NCBI RefSeq assembly: GCF_014656475.1
Contig: NZ_BNCM01000002.1
Coordinates: 248,001-312,000, forward strand
Direction: 5' to 3'
Source of the DNA: Sinomonas cellulolyticus
GTDB lineage: Bacteria > Actinomycetota > Actinomycetes > Actinomycetales > Micrococcaceae
Length of the DNA stretch: 64,000 nucleotides
Both the position numbers and the translations under genes were made by a program. Each line of letters opens with the position of its first letter. The first letter of the stretch is position 1. Shown piece by piece: positions 26,047-33,854 of this stretch. The notes beneath the pieces were generated by a model. The model searched no databases, was not told where the DNA came from, and was given only the letters and a program-made list of their open reading frames with translations.

Positions 26047-27261
26047 CTACGCCGTCGTCGCCGTCGCCTCCCCGATGCTGTGCAGCGCCACCGGGGACAC
26101 GCGGTTGACGAACCAGTCCCCCAGGCCTCGCGCCTTGAACGCGACCGGATTGTGCGTCGCCACCGTCCGGGCGTTGCGCCAGTGCCGGTCGAGGGCCTTC
26201 CCCCGCGATACGGCGGAGGCGCCGGCTGTGTCGAAGAGCTGCTGCGCGGCGTCGATCACGAGCGGCGGCACGGCAACCTGGGCGAGGTCGACGGCGACCG
26301 CGCCCCGCGCGTAGCGGTCCTCGGCGGAGGCGTCCGGACCGAGGGCGAGCGCGGCGTCGAGTTCCCGCGCCGCGGCGAGCACTGAGGACTCCGCCGCGAA
26401 CGACTTCGCCGCGAGCTGGCCGACGAGGTTCAGGATGAGCGGATCCTCCCGGAACAGCTGCCCTGACCCGGTGGAGAACGTGCGCGTCCTCTTCGCCACG
26501 AGCGCCGACGCATCCCGCACCACCGCCTGGCCGATACCCGCGAGCACGGACAGGAGCATGAGCTGCAGGAACGCGGGCTCGTGCGTCGTGGACTCGGTCC
26601 GCGGCACCGCGTCCTCGGCCGGGATGGGAACCTCGCGGAACACCGCAGTCCCGGTCCCGGTCATCTGCTGCCCGAACCCGTCCCAGTCGTCGCGGATCTC
26701 GACGCCGGCATGGCGGGTCGGCGCGATGGCGTACAGCCGGGACTGCTTGCCTTCCGGGGAGGCCATGACCGCCACGTAGTCGGCGAAGATGGTGCCGGTC
26801 GTGTAGTACTTCTCGCCTGTGAGGAGCCACCCGCCGTCCGCGGGGACGAGCCGGGTCGCGACGGTGCCGAGGGCGTTCCCGGACCGCTCGGTCGCGGCGT
26901 TGCCGAAGATCACGCCGTCCACCACACGGCCGAACCACCGCGCCCGGAACGCCTCGTCCTGGAGCGAGATGGTCTCCACGAAGGCGAAGTGCGAGCGGAG
27001 CAAATGCCCCACGGACGAGTCCGCGGCGGAGAGGCCGACGAGCAGCCGCACGAGTGTCTCGACCGATGCGCCGAAGCCCCCGTACTCCGCCGGCACACGG
27101 ATCCGCCCGAATCCTGCCTCCTTGAGCCAGCCGACCTGCTCGAAGGGCAGGGTCCGGCCGAGCTCGCGCTCGAGCGCCCCCTCCGCAATCCGGGCGAAGA
27201 CCGGCGCGAACCGTTCGGCGAGTTCTGTGTACGAGCCGCCGCTCGGCGTCGTGCTTCCCAT
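26047..27261 (-). CDS. SfnB/DszC-like acyl-CoA-dehydrogenase-fold flavin monooxygenase
   Basis: A 404-residue flavoprotein of the acyl-CoA dehydrogenase fold. Segments such as GFGRIRVPAEYGGFGAS, ADSSVGHLLRSHFAF and GEKYYTTGTIFADYVAV match the SfnB/DszC branch (sulfur acquisition oxidoreductases), which use FMNH2 and oxygen instead of acyl-CoA. It probably helps release sulfur from organosulfur compounds. It is divergent from the sfnG-metY operon. AAGGAGGGG precedes the ATG. The lack of the Glu base usual for true dehydrogenases was not verified. Substrate unknown. Confidence 0.85.
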   Translation of the reverse strand: MGSTTPSGGSYTELAERFAPVFARIAEGALERELGRTLPFEQVGWLKEAGFGRIRVPAEYGGFGASVETLVRLLVGLSAADSSVGHLLRSHFAFVETISLQDEAFRARWFGRVVDGVIFGNAATERSGNALGTVATRLVPADGGWLLTGEKYYTTGTIFADYVAVMASPEGKQSRLYAIAPTRHAGVEIRDDWDGFGQQMTGTGTAVFREVPIPAEDAVPRTESTTHEPAFLQLMLLSVLAGIGQAVVRDASALVAKRTRTFSTGSGQLFREDPLILNLVGQLAAKSFAAESSVLAAARELDAALALGPDASAEDRYARGAVAVDLAQVAVPPLVIDAAQQLFDTAGASAVSRGKALDRHWRNARTVATHNPVAFKARGLGDWFVNRVSPVALHSIGEATATTA

Positions 27262-27478
27262 GGTTCCCCTCCTTCAGGTGCGCCGCGGCAGAGGCGCACG
27301 TCTCGAACCTAGACGCCTCCCGGCGGCGTCGCCGCGGTTGCGTTGCCTCCGGTTACGAAGCACGACGGCGATCGGTCGCCCGCGTGCGGCGTCGAACCAT
27401 ATTCGGCGATCGAGGCGAATGTCGGAGTGTGACGGAACAATTTGCATCGTTACGCCCTGTTTGGCGACAATCGGAAGG

Positions 27479-27583
27479 ACCATCCCGAGCGGCTGAGAGA
27501 TCTGGATCTGTGACGCCGCAGCAACCATGGCCCGGTCGGGACCCTGACCGGAAGCCACAGGTGCTACAGCCAGAAGCGATGGT
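27479..27583 (+). promoter_or_regulatory. SAM-sensing S-box (SAM-I type) riboswitch before sfnG-metY
   Basis: Third copy of the aptamer: CCGAGCGGCTGAGAGATCTGG, GACGCCGCAGCAACC, a GC hairpin, then AGGTGCTACAGCCAGAAGCGATGGT. P1 pairs ACCATC (27479-27484) with GATGGT (27578-27583). Unlike the other two copies, the ribosome site (AAGGAG, 27630-27635) is about 47 nt downstream of P1, so a different expression platform must apply. No clear terminator was found in the spacer. Confidence 0.85.
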
Positions 27584-27641
27584 GAGTGCTCCGACGCTGC
27601 GGCCCGGGCCCCACGTCGCGCCCGCGCGTAAGGAGAGCACT

Positions 27642-28820
27642 ATGTCCGGCCACGTGATCGACCTTGAAACCCCGCTGAAGTTCGCCTATTGGGTGCCCAA
27701 CGTCTCGGGCGGCCTCGTCGTCTCGACCATCGAGCAGCGCACCAACTGGGAGTTCGAGTACAACAAGAAGCTCGCCCGCATCGCGGAGAACTCGGGCTTC
27801 GAGTACGCCCTCACCCAGACCCGCTACGCCGCGAGCTACGGCGCGGACAAGCAGCACGAGGCCACCTCGTTCAGCCTCGCCCTGCTCATGGCCACGGAGC
27901 GGCTCAAGGTCATCTCGGCCGTGCACCCCGGCATGTGGCACCCGGGCGTCCTCGCGAAGTTCATCATCACGGCGGACCACCTCTCCGGGGGCCGTGCGGC
28001 GGTCAACATCGTCTCGGGGTGGCTCAAGGACGAGTTCGTGAACTTCGGCCTCGAGTGGCTCGAGCACGACGAGCGCTACGTGCGCACCGAGGAGTTCATC
28101 AACGCCCTCCGCGGGCTCTGGACCCAGCAGGGGTACTCGCAGTCCGGCAAGTACTACAACATCAGCGACTTCACGCTGAACCCGGCGCCGCTGGACGTCC
28201 CGGGCCGGGCACACCCCGAGATCTTCTTCGGCGGCAACTCGACCGCCGCGCAGGCCGCCGCGGGGCGCACCGCCGACTGGTACTTCTCGAACGGCCGCGA
28301 CCTGGAGCCGTTCAAGGACAACATCCGCGGCGTCCTGGCCGCCGCCCAGGACGGCCGCACGGCCCCGCAGGCGCCGCGGTTCGGCCTCAACGGCTTCGTG
28401 ATCGCCCGCGAGACGGAGAAGGAGGCCCAGGACACCCTCCGCGAGATCATCGCCAAGGCCCACAGGCCCGCCGTCGAGGGCTTCGCCGCCGCCGTCAAGG
28501 AGGCCGGCCAGTCGACCAAGGACGGCAAGGGCATGTGGGAGGACTCCACGTTCGAGGACCTCGTCCAGTACAACGACGGCTTCCGCACCAAGCTCATCGG
28601 CACCCCCGAGCAGATCGCCGAGCGGATCGTGGAGTACAAGAAGATCGGTGTGAACCTGTTCCTCACGGGCTACCTGCACTTCCAGGAGGAGGTCGAGGCG
28701 TTCGGCCGCGACGTGCTGCCGATCGTGCGCGAGCTCGAGGCGGACCTCGCCCGCAAGAACGGCACCGAGCTGCGCACAGATCTCCTTCCGGTCACGAGCT
28801 TCGCGGAGGTGAACGCCTGA
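27642..28820 (+). CDS. sfnG: FMNH2-dependent dimethylsulfone monooxygenase (SfnG-like)
   Basis: A 392-residue luciferase-like monooxygenase. The start MSGHVIDLETPLKFAYWVPNVSGGLVVSTIEQRT is typical of SfnG; RYAASYGADKQHEATSF and GGRAAVNIVSGWLKDEF form the flavin/substrate site. SfnG converts dimethylsulfone to methanesulfinate and formaldehyde with FMNH2 from a separate reductase. It is preceded by an S-box riboswitch and overlaps metY (TGATG), so it belongs to the methionine regulon. AAGGAG lies 6 nt before the ATG. Other small sulfones or sulfonates remain possible substrates. Confidence 0.88.
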   Translation: MSGHVIDLETPLKFAYWVPNVSGGLVVSTIEQRTNWEFEYNKKLARIAENSGFEYALTQTRYAASYGADKQHEATSFSLALLMATERLKVISAVHPGMWHPGVLAKFIITADHLSGGRAAVNIVSGWLKDEFVNFGLEWLEHDERYVRTEEFINALRGLWTQQGYSQSGKYYNISDFTLNPAPLDVPGRAHPEIFFGGNSTAAQAAAGRTADWYFSNGRDLEPFKDNIRGVLAAAQDGRTAPQAPRFGLNGFVIARETEKEAQDTLREIIAKAHRPAVEGFAAAVKEAGQSTKDGKGMWEDSTFEDLVQYNDGFRTKLIGTPEQIAERIVEYKKIGVNLFLTGYLHFQEEVEAFGRDVLPIVRELEADLARKNGTELRTDLLPVTSFAEVNA

Positions 28821-30211
28821 TGGCGGAGCGCCAGTTCGGCTTCCGTACGCGCGCGCTGCACGCCGGTGGAACGCCCGACGCCGAGCACGGCGCCCGGGCT
28901 GTCCCGATCTACCAGTCGACCTCGTTCGTCTTCAAGGACTCGGACGACGCCGCGAACCTCTTCGCGCTGCAGAAGTACGGCAACATCTACTCCCGCATCG
29001 GCAATCCGACCGTGGCGGCGTTCGAGGAGCGCATTGCCTCCCTCGAGGGCGGCATCGGGGCGGTCGCGACGTCGTCGGGCATGGCCGCGGAGTTCATCAC
29101 GTTCGCCGCACTGACCCAGGCCGGCGACCACATCGTGGCGTCGAGCAAGCTGTACGGGGGCACGATCACCCAGCTCGACGTGACGCTGCGCCGCTTCGGG
29201 GTCGAGACGACGTTCGTCGACACCATCGACCCTGCGGACTTCAAGGCCGCCCTGCGTGAGAACACCAAGGCGATCTACACCGAGGTGGTGGCCAACCCGT
29301 CCGGCGACATCGCCGACCTGGCCGGCCTCGCCGCCGTCGCCCATGAGCACGGCATCCCGCTCGTCGTCGACTCGACGCTGACGCCGCCGTACATCCTGCG
29401 GCCGATCGAGCACGGCGCCGACATCGTGATCCATTCGGCGACGAAGTTCCTCGGCGGCCATGGCACGACCCTCGGCGGCGTGGTCGTGGAGTCGGGCACG
29501 TTCAACTGGGGCAACGGCAAGTTCCCGTCCATGACCGAGCCCGTGCCCAGCTACGGCAACGTCTCCTGGTGGGGCAACTTCGGCGAGTACGGATTCCTCA
29601 CCAAGCTGCGTTCCGAGCAGCTGCGCGACATCGGGCCGTCCCTCTCGGCGCAGTCCGCGTTCCAGCTCCTGCAGGGCGTCGAGACGCTCCCGCAGCGCAT
29701 GGACGCGCATCTGGCCAACGCGAAGCGCGTGGCCGAGTGGCTCGAGGCCGACCCGCGGGTCACGTACGTGAACTACGCGGGCCTGCCCTCCCACCCGCAG
29801 CACGAGTACGCCAAGGAGCTCCTGCCGCTCGGCGTGGGGTCGGTGTTCAGCTTCGGCGTGAAGGGCGGCCGTGAGGCAGGCGCCCGGTTCATCGAGGCGC
29901 TGCAGATCGCCTCGCACCTGGCCAACATCGGCGATGCGCGCACACTCGTGCTGCACCCTGGCTCGACCACGCACCAGCAGCTCTCGGCGGAACAGCTGGT
30001 CGCGGCCGGCGTCCCGGCCGACCTCATCCGCCTCTCCGTGGGACTCGAGGACGTCGAGGACATCATCTGGGACCTCGACCAGGCCTTGGCTGCCTCGCAG
30101 GAGATCCAGGACCTGGAGCAGGAGTTCGCTGCACCGACGTACGACGGCGAGGCGTGCGCGCTCCCGCCCGTCGCCTCTGCTTCCACTGCACACAAGGAGG
30201 CCAGCAAGTGA
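28820..30211 (+). CDS. metY: O-acetylhomoserine aminocarboxypropyltransferase (sulfhydrylase)
   Basis: A 463-residue Cys/Met-metabolism PLP enzyme. The PLP lysine is K209 in SATKFLGGHGTTLGG; FGFRTRALHAGGTPDAEHGARAVPIYQSTSF and YSRIGNPTVAAFEERIASLEGG are the family start and substrate loop. The length and the GNFGEYGFLTKLR segment point to MetY rather than MetB. It joins sulfide (or methanethiol) to O-acetylhomoserine, making homocysteine (or methionine) plus acetate. Its ATG overlaps the sfnG stop and its TGA overlaps the GTG of the next gene. The C-terminus is extended by about 30 residues past the family end. Confidence 0.94.
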   Translation: MAERQFGFRTRALHAGGTPDAEHGARAVPIYQSTSFVFKDSDDAANLFALQKYGNIYSRIGNPTVAAFEERIASLEGGIGAVATSSGMAAEFITFAALTQAGDHIVASSKLYGGTITQLDVTLRRFGVETTFVDTIDPADFKAALRENTKAIYTEVVANPSGDIADLAGLAAVAHEHGIPLVVDSTLTPPYILRPIEHGADIVIHSATKFLGGHGTTLGGVVVESGTFNWGNGKFPSMTEPVPSYGNVSWWGNFGEYGFLTKLRSEQLRDIGPSLSAQSAFQLLQGVETLPQRMDAHLANAKRVAEWLEADPRVTYVNYAGLPSHPQHEYAKELLPLGVGSVFSFGVKGGREAGARFIEALQIASHLANIGDARTLVLHPGSTTHQQLSAEQLVAAGVPADLIRLSVGLEDVEDIIWDLDQALAASQEIQDLEQEFAAPTYDGEACALPPVASASTAHKEASK

Positions 30212-30714
30212 GCGCCGGAACGAGAGAGGCAGTGCGCACCTGGGTGGGCCCGACCGCCCCGGAACGCCTGAAGATCCTGCGCGAGACCAAGGTCATCGCC
30301 ATCGTCGGCGCCTCCGACAAGCCGAGCCGGGCGAGCTACTTCGTCGCGACGTACCTGCTCTCCTCGACGCGGTACAAGGTGTACTTCGTGAACCCGGTCG
30401 TGAAGACGATCCTCGGCCAACCGGTCTACGCCTCCCTCGCGGACCTGCCGGAGACGCCGGACCTCGTCGAGGTCTTCCGCAAGCACGACGACCTCCCTGG
30501 TGTCCTCGACGAGGCCAAGGCCGTGGGCGCGAAGACCATCTGGCTGCAGCTCGGCTCGTGGCACGAGGGTGTCGCAGCGGACGCAGAGGCGGCCGGGATG
30601 AAGGTGGTCATGGACCGCTGCGTGAAGATCGAGCATGCCCGCTTCCACGGCGGCCTGCACCTCGCGGGCTTCAACACCGGGGTCATCTCGAGCAAGCGCC
30701 AGACGCTCGCCTGA
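30208..30714 (+). CDS. CoA-binding Rossmann protein (YccU-like)
   Basis: A 168-residue protein of the CoA-binding family: IVGASDKPSRASYFVATYLL, YFVNPVVKTILGQPVYASLADLP and AKTIWLQLGSWHEG are typical. Members bind CoA in a succinyl-CoA-synthetase-like fold, but their reaction is unknown. It begins at a GTG that overlaps the metY stop, with AAGGAGG upstream, so it is coupled to metY and shares the S-box control. A paralogue is encoded at 33.4 kb. In actinobacteria this gene often follows metY, suggesting a role tied to homocysteine synthesis or acyl-CoA sensing. Confidence 0.88.
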   Translation: MSAGTREAVRTWVGPTAPERLKILRETKVIAIVGASDKPSRASYFVATYLLSSTRYKVYFVNPVVKTILGQPVYASLADLPETPDLVEVFRKHDDLPGVLDEAKAVGAKTIWLQLGSWHEGVAADAEAAGMKVVMDRCVKIEHARFHGGLHLAGFNTGVISSKRQTLA

Positions 30715-30730
30715 CCGCCTCCCCCTCCCA

Positions 30731-30808
30731 CCCGTTGCGGGGTCCCGTCCCACCCGTTGCGGGGTCCCTCGGGACCCCGCATGCAACCGGACGGGACCCC
30801 GCAACGGG
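30731..30808. repeat. nested GTTGCGGGGTCCC palindrome, probable terminator of sfnG-metY operon
   Basis: Outer arms 30731-30750 and 30789-30808 are perfect 20-bp complements; inside, 30759-30768 and 30771-30780 form a second perfect 10-bp stem around a 2-nt loop. All four arms contain the GTTGCGGGGTCCC module. It follows the CoA-binding gene by 16 bp and precedes the aldehyde dehydrogenase gene on the same strand. Confidence 0.75.
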
Positions 30809-30882
30809 AGGCACAGTGGTGACCACCCGGCGTCGTGCTTAAGCACAGTGATGTGCGCCACGAAACGCGGCAAGATGGTGCC

Positions 30883-32286
30883 ATGACTAGCACCGCGAGC
30901 ACTTCAGCCGAGCCCGGATACCGCGTCCTGAACCCCGCCACGGGCGAGGTCGTCGAGACGTTCCCGACCGCCACAGACGCCGAGATCGAGAGCGCGATCG
31001 CCTCCGCGACCGAGGCCTACGCCTCGTGGCGCGAGACCCCGATCGAGGACCGCGCCAAGGTCGTTTCCCGCATCGCCGAGCTGTTCACCGAGCGCGCCGA
31101 CGAGCTGGCGGCGATCATCACCACCGAGATGGGCAAGCCGCTCTCCCAGTCCAAGGGCGAGGCAGAGTTCTGCACCGACATCTTCAAGTACTTCGCCGAG
31201 GAGGGTCCCGCCCTCGCCGCGGACCAGGAGATCAGGACGTTCTCCGGCGGCCGTGCCGTGGTGCAGAAGCTGCCCATCGGACCGCTGCTGGGCATCATGC
31301 CGTGGAACTACCCCTATTACCAGGTGGCCCGATTCGCAGCGCCGAACCTCATGCTCGGCAACACGATCATCCTCAAGCACGCCGAGTCGTGCCCGCGCTC
31401 GGCGCTCGCGATCCAGCAGATCATGGACGACGCCGGCGTGCCCCGTGGCGCATACGTCAACGTGTTCGCCTCCCACCAGCAGATCGCAGACATCATCGCG
31501 GATCCGCGCGTCCAGGGCGTCTCCCTGACCGGGTCGGAGCGCGCCGGCGCCATCATCGGGGAGCTGGCCGGCAAGAACCTCAAGAAGGCCGTGCTCGAGC
31601 TCGGAGGATCGGACCCGTTCGTGGTCCTCGATGCAGCTGACCCGAAGGCCCTCGCGGACACCGCGTGGGACACCCGCATGGAGAACACGGGCCAGGCCTG
31701 CAACTCCAACAAGCGCATGATCGTGGCGGAGGACGTCTTCGACGACTTCGTCGCCCAGCTCACGGCCCGCGCCCAGAGCCTCAAGCCCGGCAACCCCGCC
31801 GAGGACGCAGACGGCACGTTCGCTCCGCTCTCTTCCCGCGCCGCCGCCGAGGGCCTCGCCGCGCAGGTGCAGGACGCCCTCGACAAGGGCGCCACCCTCC
31901 ACGCCGGCGGCGTCCTCTCCGAAGGCGACGGCGCGTACTACTCCCCCGCAGTCCTCACGGGCGTCACCGCCGAGATGCGTGCGTACAAGGAGGAGCTGTT
32001 CGGCCCGGTCGCCGTGGTGTACAAGGTCAGCAGCGACGAGGAGGCCCTGCGCCTGGCCAATGACACCCCGTACGGGCTCGGCGGCGCTGTCTTCTCGGAG
32101 GACACCGCGCGCGCCGAGAAGGTCGCGCAGCGCCTCGAGGTGGGCATGGCGAACGTGAACACGCCCGCCGCCGAGGGTGCTGAGGTGCCGTTCGGCGGGG
32201 TCAAGCGCTCCGGGTTCGGCCGTGAGCTCGGCCCGCTCGGCATGGACGAGTTCGTCAACAAGCGGATGTACTTCGTGGCCGACTGA
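30883..32286 (+). CDS. NAD(P)-dependent succinate-semialdehyde dehydrogenase family protein
   Basis: A 467-residue aldehyde dehydrogenase. The catalytic cysteine is C273 in NTGQACNSNKR, the catalytic Glu lies in VLELGGSDPFV, and IMPWNYPYYQVARF is the coenzyme pocket. The GQACNSNKR wording is typical of the succinate-semialdehyde branch (GabD1/Sad). It would oxidise succinic semialdehyde, for example from GABA breakdown, into the TCA cycle. It stands alone after the operon terminator. The specific substrate is inferred from family likeness. Confidence 0.88.
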   Translation: MTSTASTSAEPGYRVLNPATGEVVETFPTATDAEIESAIASATEAYASWRETPIEDRAKVVSRIAELFTERADELAAIITTEMGKPLSQSKGEAEFCTDIFKYFAEEGPALAADQEIRTFSGGRAVVQKLPIGPLLGIMPWNYPYYQVARFAAPNLMLGNTIILKHAESCPRSALAIQQIMDDAGVPRGAYVNVFASHQQIADIIADPRVQGVSLTGSERAGAIIGELAGKNLKKAVLELGGSDPFVVLDAADPKALADTAWDTRMENTGQACNSNKRMIVAEDVFDDFVAQLTARAQSLKPGNPAEDADGTFAPLSSRAAAEGLAAQVQDALDKGATLHAGGVLSEGDGAYYSPAVLTGVTAEMRAYKEELFGPVAVVYKVSSDEEALRLANDTPYGLGGAVFSEDTARAEKVAQRLEVGMANVNTPAAEGAEVPFGGVKRSGFGRELGPLGMDEFVNKRMYFVAD

Positions 32287-32297
32287 TCGGGCCCGCG

Positions 32298-32933
32298 TCA
32301 GCCGCCCGCGGCGCGGCAGGCCTCGACGCCCTCACGGGCCCATTCCTCCTGGGCGGGCGTGCCCACGCGGGCGGCCCACTGCTCGGCGAGCTGGAATTCG
32401 ACGAGCGCCTGGGCGGGCTCGCCGGCGTCCAGGAACAGCCAACCGAGGTTCCCGTGCAGCGAGACGCACCACCGCTGCGCGCGGGCGCTGTGGGCGCCTC
32501 GCGCGTACTCGATGCCGGCGCGGGCCCAGGACACGGCGTGGTCGGCGTCGGCGATCGAGAGCATGTGGAAGGCGTCCGCCGCGAGGAACTCGTCACCGAG
32601 GTGCTCGCCCAGCTCGGCTGCCTGCTCGAACAGCGGCACGGCCATGGCCGGGTGCCCTGAGGAGTTGAGCAGGCGGCCGCGTTCGAGGAGCACGCGCACG
32701 CCGATGGTGGGGTCGGGCTCGGTGTCGATGCCGTCGAGGAGGGCGTCGGCTTCCTCGAACCGCCCCTGCAGGCCGATCGCTCGGCCTAGCTGGGTGGCGA
32801 GCTCGCGCCGCTCGGCCTCGTCGAAGGCGCGTCCTTCGAAGGCACCGGCCTCGAGCGCGGAGCGGAAGCGCTGCTCAGAGGCGGCAGGATCGGCGAAGTC
32901 CCAGAGCGTGTCGAGCGTGGTCTGATCCAGCAC
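32298..32933 (-). CDS. tetratricopeptide-repeat protein
   Basis: A 211-residue cytoplasmic protein made of helical TPR-like repeats: RELATQLGRAIGLQGRFEEADALLDGI, GVRVLLERGRLLNSSGHPAMAVPLFEQAAELGEHLGD, and CVSLHGNLGWLFLDAGEPAQALVEFQLAEQWA. TPR proteins act as scaffolds; no partner is evident. The start is GTG. It is the third of three close minus-strand genes; the YjbR and CoA-binding genes lie upstream. Function unknown. Confidence 0.8.
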   Translation of the reverse strand: MLDQTTLDTLWDFADPAASEQRFRSALEAGAFEGRAFDEAERRELATQLGRAIGLQGRFEEADALLDGIDTEPDPTIGVRVLLERGRLLNSSGHPAMAVPLFEQAAELGEHLGDEFLAADAFHMLSIADADHAVSWARAGIEYARGAHSARAQRWCVSLHGNLGWLFLDAGEPAQALVEFQLAEQWAARVGTPAQEEWAREGVEACRAAGG

Positions 32934-32951
32934 GCTCCCACCCTAACCCGC

Positions 32952-33350
32952 TCACCGCGCGAGCCGGCTCCAGCCGAGCGCCTCGCGGTGCGCCCTCGGG
33001 AGGCCGGCCACGACGAGGTCGTAGGAATCCTCCACGAGGTCCCGCACATCGCCGTCGGAGAGCGCTCCGTCCAGGCGCACATCACTCCAGTGCGTCTTGT
33101 TCATGTGCCATGCCCCGGTGATCTCCGGGTGCGCGGCCCGCAGCTGCACGGCCAGAGCAGGGTCGCACTTGAGTGCAACCCGCAGCGGCGAGAGGTCCAG
33201 GCTGGACAGGGCGAACATCTTGCCCGGCCGCTCCCCGGCGCCGGAGGGCGCGCGCACCTTGAACACCGAGGCCTCAGGGCCGAAGGGGAAGTCCTCGTAC
33301 GCACCCGGGAACGCGAGGCACAGCTCGCGGAGCGCGGCGCCGTCCATCAC
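32952..33350 (-). CDS. MmcQ/YjbR family DNA-binding-like protein
   Basis: A 132-residue protein of the MmcQ/YjbR family: LCLAFPGAYEDFPFGPEASVFKV, then LSSLDLSPLRVALKCDPALAVQLRAAHPEI and GAWHMNKTHWSDVRLDGALSDGDVRDLVEDSYDLV. The fold resembles a CyaY-like DNA-binding domain; the true function is unknown. Either GTG at 33350 or ATG at 33347 may start it. It lies between the TPR gene and the CoA-binding gene with short gaps, probably cotranscribed. Confidence 0.88.
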   Translation of the reverse strand: MMDGAALRELCLAFPGAYEDFPFGPEASVFKVRAPSGAGERPGKMFALSSLDLSPLRVALKCDPALAVQLRAAHPEITGAWHMNKTHWSDVRLDGALSDGDVRDLVEDSYDLVVAGLPRAHREALGWSRLAR

Positions 33351-33375
33351 GCACCGCTCACGCCGATGGCGCCCA

Positions 33376-33813
33376 TCAGGCGGGCCTGCCCTTCCGCCAG
33401 CGCCAGATCTCCTGTTCGGGGCACCGGTTCATGACGACGTCGAGCCCGGCCTCGAGCGCGCGCTCCGCCGCGGCGTCGTCCACCACTCCGAGCTGCAGCC
33501 AGACGGCCTTCGCGCCGACGGCGATCGCCTGGTCCACGATGTCGCCCACCTTCTCGGAGTTGACGAAGCAGTCGACGACGTCGATCGGCCTCAGCTCCTC
33601 GGGGATGTCGGCGAGTGTCGCGTAGCCGGGTTCACCATGCACGCTTTCGGCCCGGAGATTCACCGGGATGATCCGGTTCCCCATCGTGTCGCGGACGGTC
33701 AGCGCCACGGAGTGGGCGGCCCTCCATTCGTTCCGGGTGAGGCCGACGATCGCCCACGTCCCCGGGGTCTCCATGAGGCGTTGAATGACAGCAGGATCGT
33801 TCACATGCCGCAT
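33376..33813 (-). CDS. CoA-binding Rossmann protein (YccU-like), second copy
   Basis: A 145-residue CoA-binding family protein: WAIVGLTRNEWRAAHSVALTVRD, IIPVNLRAESVHGEPGYATLADIPEE, AKAVWLQLGVVDDAAAERALEAGLDVVMNRCPEQE. It is shorter than the paralogue after metY (30208) and closer to E. coli YccU in length. No enzymatic function is established. It is probably cotranscribed with the YjbR gene downstream. Confidence 0.88.
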   Translation of the reverse strand: MRHVNDPAVIQRLMETPGTWAIVGLTRNEWRAAHSVALTVRDTMGNRIIPVNLRAESVHGEPGYATLADIPEELRPIDVVDCFVNSEKVGDIVDQAIAVGAKAVWLQLGVVDDAAAERALEAGLDVVMNRCPEQEIWRWRKGRPA

Positions 33814-33854
33814 GGGCCCATGCTATCCCCCTCCGCATCGGAGGTGGCGAGCCC

